Part shown: positions 58,556 to 59,992 of the stretch, piece by piece
Position numbering within the stretch: the first letter of the stretch is position 1
Layout of the letters: each line of letters starts with the position of its first letter
Assembly (NCBI GenBank): GCA_934436245.1
Contig: CAKSAM010000014.1
Span: 1 to 59,992, forward strand
DNA length: 59,992 bases
From: an uncultured Acetatifactor sp.
GTDB taxonomy: Bacteria; Bacillota; Clostridia; Lachnospirales; Lachnospiraceae
Direction: 5' to 3'
Translations under genes and position numbers: made by a program
Notes under the pieces: model-generated
Seen by the model: the letters and a program-made list of their open reading frames with translations, nothing else
Database searches by the model: none
Told to the model about the DNA's origin: nothing

Positions 58556-59758
58556 ATGTACAATACAACGGTAACATTGAAAAAAGGAGAGGGCAGAACA
58601 CTGAAGGCCGGAGGAATGTGGGTATTCGATAATGAGATTGCATCCATCCTGGGGACGTTTGAGAATGGCGACATTGTAAACATTCATGATTTTGACGGCT
58701 ATTTCATGGGATACGGTTATATCAATACCAATTCCAAGATCACGCTCCGTCTGCTGGCACGCAGGAAGGATACGGTGATCGATGAGGCATTTTTTGAACA
58801 GAGGGTACGGGATGCCTGGAATTACCGCAAGGAGACCATCGATACCTCCAGCTGCCGTCTGATCTTCGGAGAGGCGGATTTCTTGCCGGGTATTGTCATT
58901 GATAAGTTCTCTGATGTACTGGTGGTGGAATCTCTGGCACTGGGAATCGACAAGTGGAAGCTTGTGATCATTGATGCTTTGAAGAAAGTACTGGCAGAGG
59001 ACGGCATTGCCATCCGCGGTGTCTACGAGCGGAGCGATGCCAAGGTACGCTTACAGGAGGGTATGGAGCGTTATAAAGGCTTCATCGGCGAACCGTTTGA
59101 CACGAAAGTAGAGATCGTGGAGAACGGTGTGCATTACATGGTGGATGTAGAGGACGGACAGAAGACAGGATTTTTCCTGGATCAGAAGAATAACCGTGCC
59201 GCCATTCATCGTTTCTGTAAGGATAAAAAGGTGCTGGACTGCTTTACACACACCGGCTCCTTTGCTTTGAACGCGGGAATCGCCGGAGCGAACAGTGTTC
59301 TGGGTGTGGATGCTTCCCAGCTGGCTGTGGATCAGGCAACAGAAAATGCGAAGCTGAACGGACTGGAAAATACGGTAAGCTTCCGCTGTGCGGATGTCTT
59401 CGAGTTATTACCGGAGCTGGAAGCGCAGGGCGAGAAATATGATGTGGTGATCCTGGATCCGCCTGCTTTTACCAAGTCTCGCAATTCCATCAAAAATGCC
59501 GTGAAAGGATATCGCGAGATCAATCTTAGGGGCTTAAAGCTGGTGAAGGACGGCGGATTCCTGGTAACCTGTTCCTGCTCCCATTTCATGGATCCTGAGC
59601 TTTTTGCCAAAACGATCCGGGAGGCTTCTCATGGTGCGCATAAGCGTCTCCGTCAGGTAGAGTTCAAGACCCAGGGTCCGGATCATCCGATCCTGTGGGC
59701 AGCGGACGAGAGCTATTACCTCAAGTTCTACATCTTCCAGGTCGTTGATGAGAAGTAA
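58556..59758 (+). CDS. RlmI/YwbD-like class I rRNA methyltransferase
   Basis: A 400-residue enzyme. An N-terminal PUA-like domain (LKKGEGRTLKAGGMWVFDNE, ENGDIVNIHDFDGYFMGYGY) is followed by a middle domain (FLPGIVIDKFSDVLVV) and a Rossmann methyltransferase with VLDCFTHTGSFALNAGIAGA (SAM), VDASQLAVDQATENAKLNG, VVILDPPAFTKSR (DPPAF motif) and FLVTCSCSHFM. This matches RlmI, which makes m5C1962 in 23S rRNA. GAGAGG precedes the ATG. Confidence 0.94.
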   Translation: MYNTTVTLKKGEGRTLKAGGMWVFDNEIASILGTFENGDIVNIHDFDGYFMGYGYINTNSKITLRLLARRKDTVIDEAFFEQRVRDAWNYRKETIDTSSCRLIFGEADFLPGIVIDKFSDVLVVESLALGIDKWKLVIIDALKKVLAEDGIAIRGVYERSDAKVRLQEGMERYKGFIGEPFDTKVEIVENGVHYMVDVEDGQKTGFFLDQKNNRAAIHRFCKDKKVLDCFTHTGSFALNAGIAGANSVLGVDASQLAVDQATENAKLNGLENTVSFRCADVFELLPELEAQGEKYDVVILDPPAFTKSRNSIKNAVKGYREINLRGLKLVKDGGFLVTCSCSHFMDPELFAKTIREASHGAHKRLRQVEFKTQGPDHPILWAADESYYLKFYIFQVVDEK

Positions 59759-59839
59759 GGGCTGGAAAGCTTATGGGGGAAACGGTATGTCCTATTTGAA
59801 TGGTAACAGAAAACTAACAAAGGACTAACCACACGGCAG

Positions 59840-59871
59840 AGAGTGATCGAAAATAATCGGTTGCTCTTTTT
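59840..59871 (+). terminator. Terminator of the RlmI-like gene
   Basis: AGAGTGATCGA and TCGGTTGCTCT form a stem with G-U pairs, followed by a run of T. Confidence 0.7.
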
Positions 59872-59874
59872 TTA

Positions 59875-59902
59875 TTGTGAATGAGCTTGCATGTGCTATA
59901 AT
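59875..59902 (+). promoter_or_regulatory. Extended -10 promoter for the right-edge gene
   Basis: TTGTGA (59875-59880), 16 bases, and TATAAT (59897-59902) preceded by TGC, an extended -10. Confidence 0.6.
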
Positions 59903-59910
59903 AAAACAAA

Positions 59911-59931
59911 TTAACAAATCGGAATTTTTAG
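59911..59931 (+). promoter_or_regulatory. 21-nt leader motif shared with 62-82
   Basis: Identical over 21 bases to the minus strand at 62-82. Its last bases run into the AGGAG ribosome binding site of the next gene, so a factor bound here could block translation. Confidence 0.55.
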
Positions 59932-59941
59932 GAGTAAAGAC

Positions 59942-59992
59942 ATGACTACTATTGTGCAGTTGCGCCCCCTTGAACACAGTGATAGAGAGCAA
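59942..59992 (+). CDS. 5' end of a GNAT-like acetyltransferase gene (cut by the window edge)
   Basis: Seventeen codons are visible (TTIVQLRPLEHSDREQ). The RPLEHSDREQ start is typical of GNAT N-acetyltransferases, but the fold cannot be confirmed from so little. TAGGAG precedes the ATG. It has its own promoter and the shared leader motif. Confidence 0.5.
   Translation, partial: MTTIVQLRPLEHSDREQ

Overview
The window looks like a Clostridia chromosome, most likely Lachnospiraceae. It carries a GerA/SpoVAF-type spore germination gene, a YtaF/MntP-like gene, Gram-positive lipoproteins with Thr/Pro linkers, AGGAGG-type ribosome binding sites almost everywhere, and moderate G+C with AT-rich spacers. 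This is inferred from gene content; no database search was made.

Positions 1 to about 30,617 are the right-hand part of an integrated conjugative element that runs off the left edge. Nearly all its genes are on the minus strand. From the right end inward they are: a winged-helix protein and a coupled small protein (30.3-28.6 kb); a type IV secretion operon with VirB2-like pilin, VirB6-like channel, long membrane protein, NlpC/P60 hydrolase and PrgI-VirB4 ATPase (28.5-22.3 kb); a second operon with three accessory proteins, the VirD4 coupling protein and an S1 RNA-binding protein (22.2-16.9 kb); an AT-rich plus-strand cargo island with an ECF sigma factor, its anti-sigma factor and several small secreted or membrane proteins, some broken (11.9-16.7 kb); a complete Tad/Flp-like pilus operon (11.7-2.7 kb: pseudopilins, TadV, CpaB, CpaE, CpaF/TadA, TadB, TadC); then a zinc-finger protein, a second sigma factor and a ParE/Phd toxin-antitoxin pair. 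No relaxase or integrase is visible, so they should lie left of the window. The right junction is a tRNA-Leu(UAA) 3' fragment at 30,562-30,617, which fits an attR.

The two transfer modules appear to be co-regulated. The Tad operon and the VirB operon have the same promoter layout: a near-identical 16-bp block abutting the -35, a 17-bp spacer, and an intrinsic-terminator hairpin in the leader before the first gene. This suggests an element-encoded activator plus an antitermination switch. The cargo sigma factor has the motif TGTAAC-N18-CGTTA upstream of itself and upstream of a secreted protein, so it probably controls its own small regulon.

From 30.6 to 60.0 kb is ordinary chromosome. Decayed genes flank the element junction. 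Then come a Cys/His-rich lipoprotein, LysR, a LOG-family protein, TauE/SafE with MarR, a c-di-GMP phosphodiesterase with a dead GGDEF domain, a DUF3048 lipoprotein, a MATE pump, a DUF3810 protein, tRNA-Phe and tRNA-Gly(UCC), an SOS-controlled dinD, tRNA-Gly(GCC), two lipoproteins (one with S-layer homology), the germination protein, transporters, a YwlG-like protein, a GH5 cellulase, RsmF-like, RluA-like and RlmI-like RNA-modification enzymes, an AI-2E-family permease, an O-antigen-ligase-like protein and tRNA-Pro(CGG). A GC-rich palindromic repeat recurs beside tRNA-Gly(GCC) and, as a four-copy array inside a decayed tRNA-Pro copy, at 58.0-58.3 kb. A 211-bp terminal-inverted-repeat element sits at 47.2-47.4 kb.
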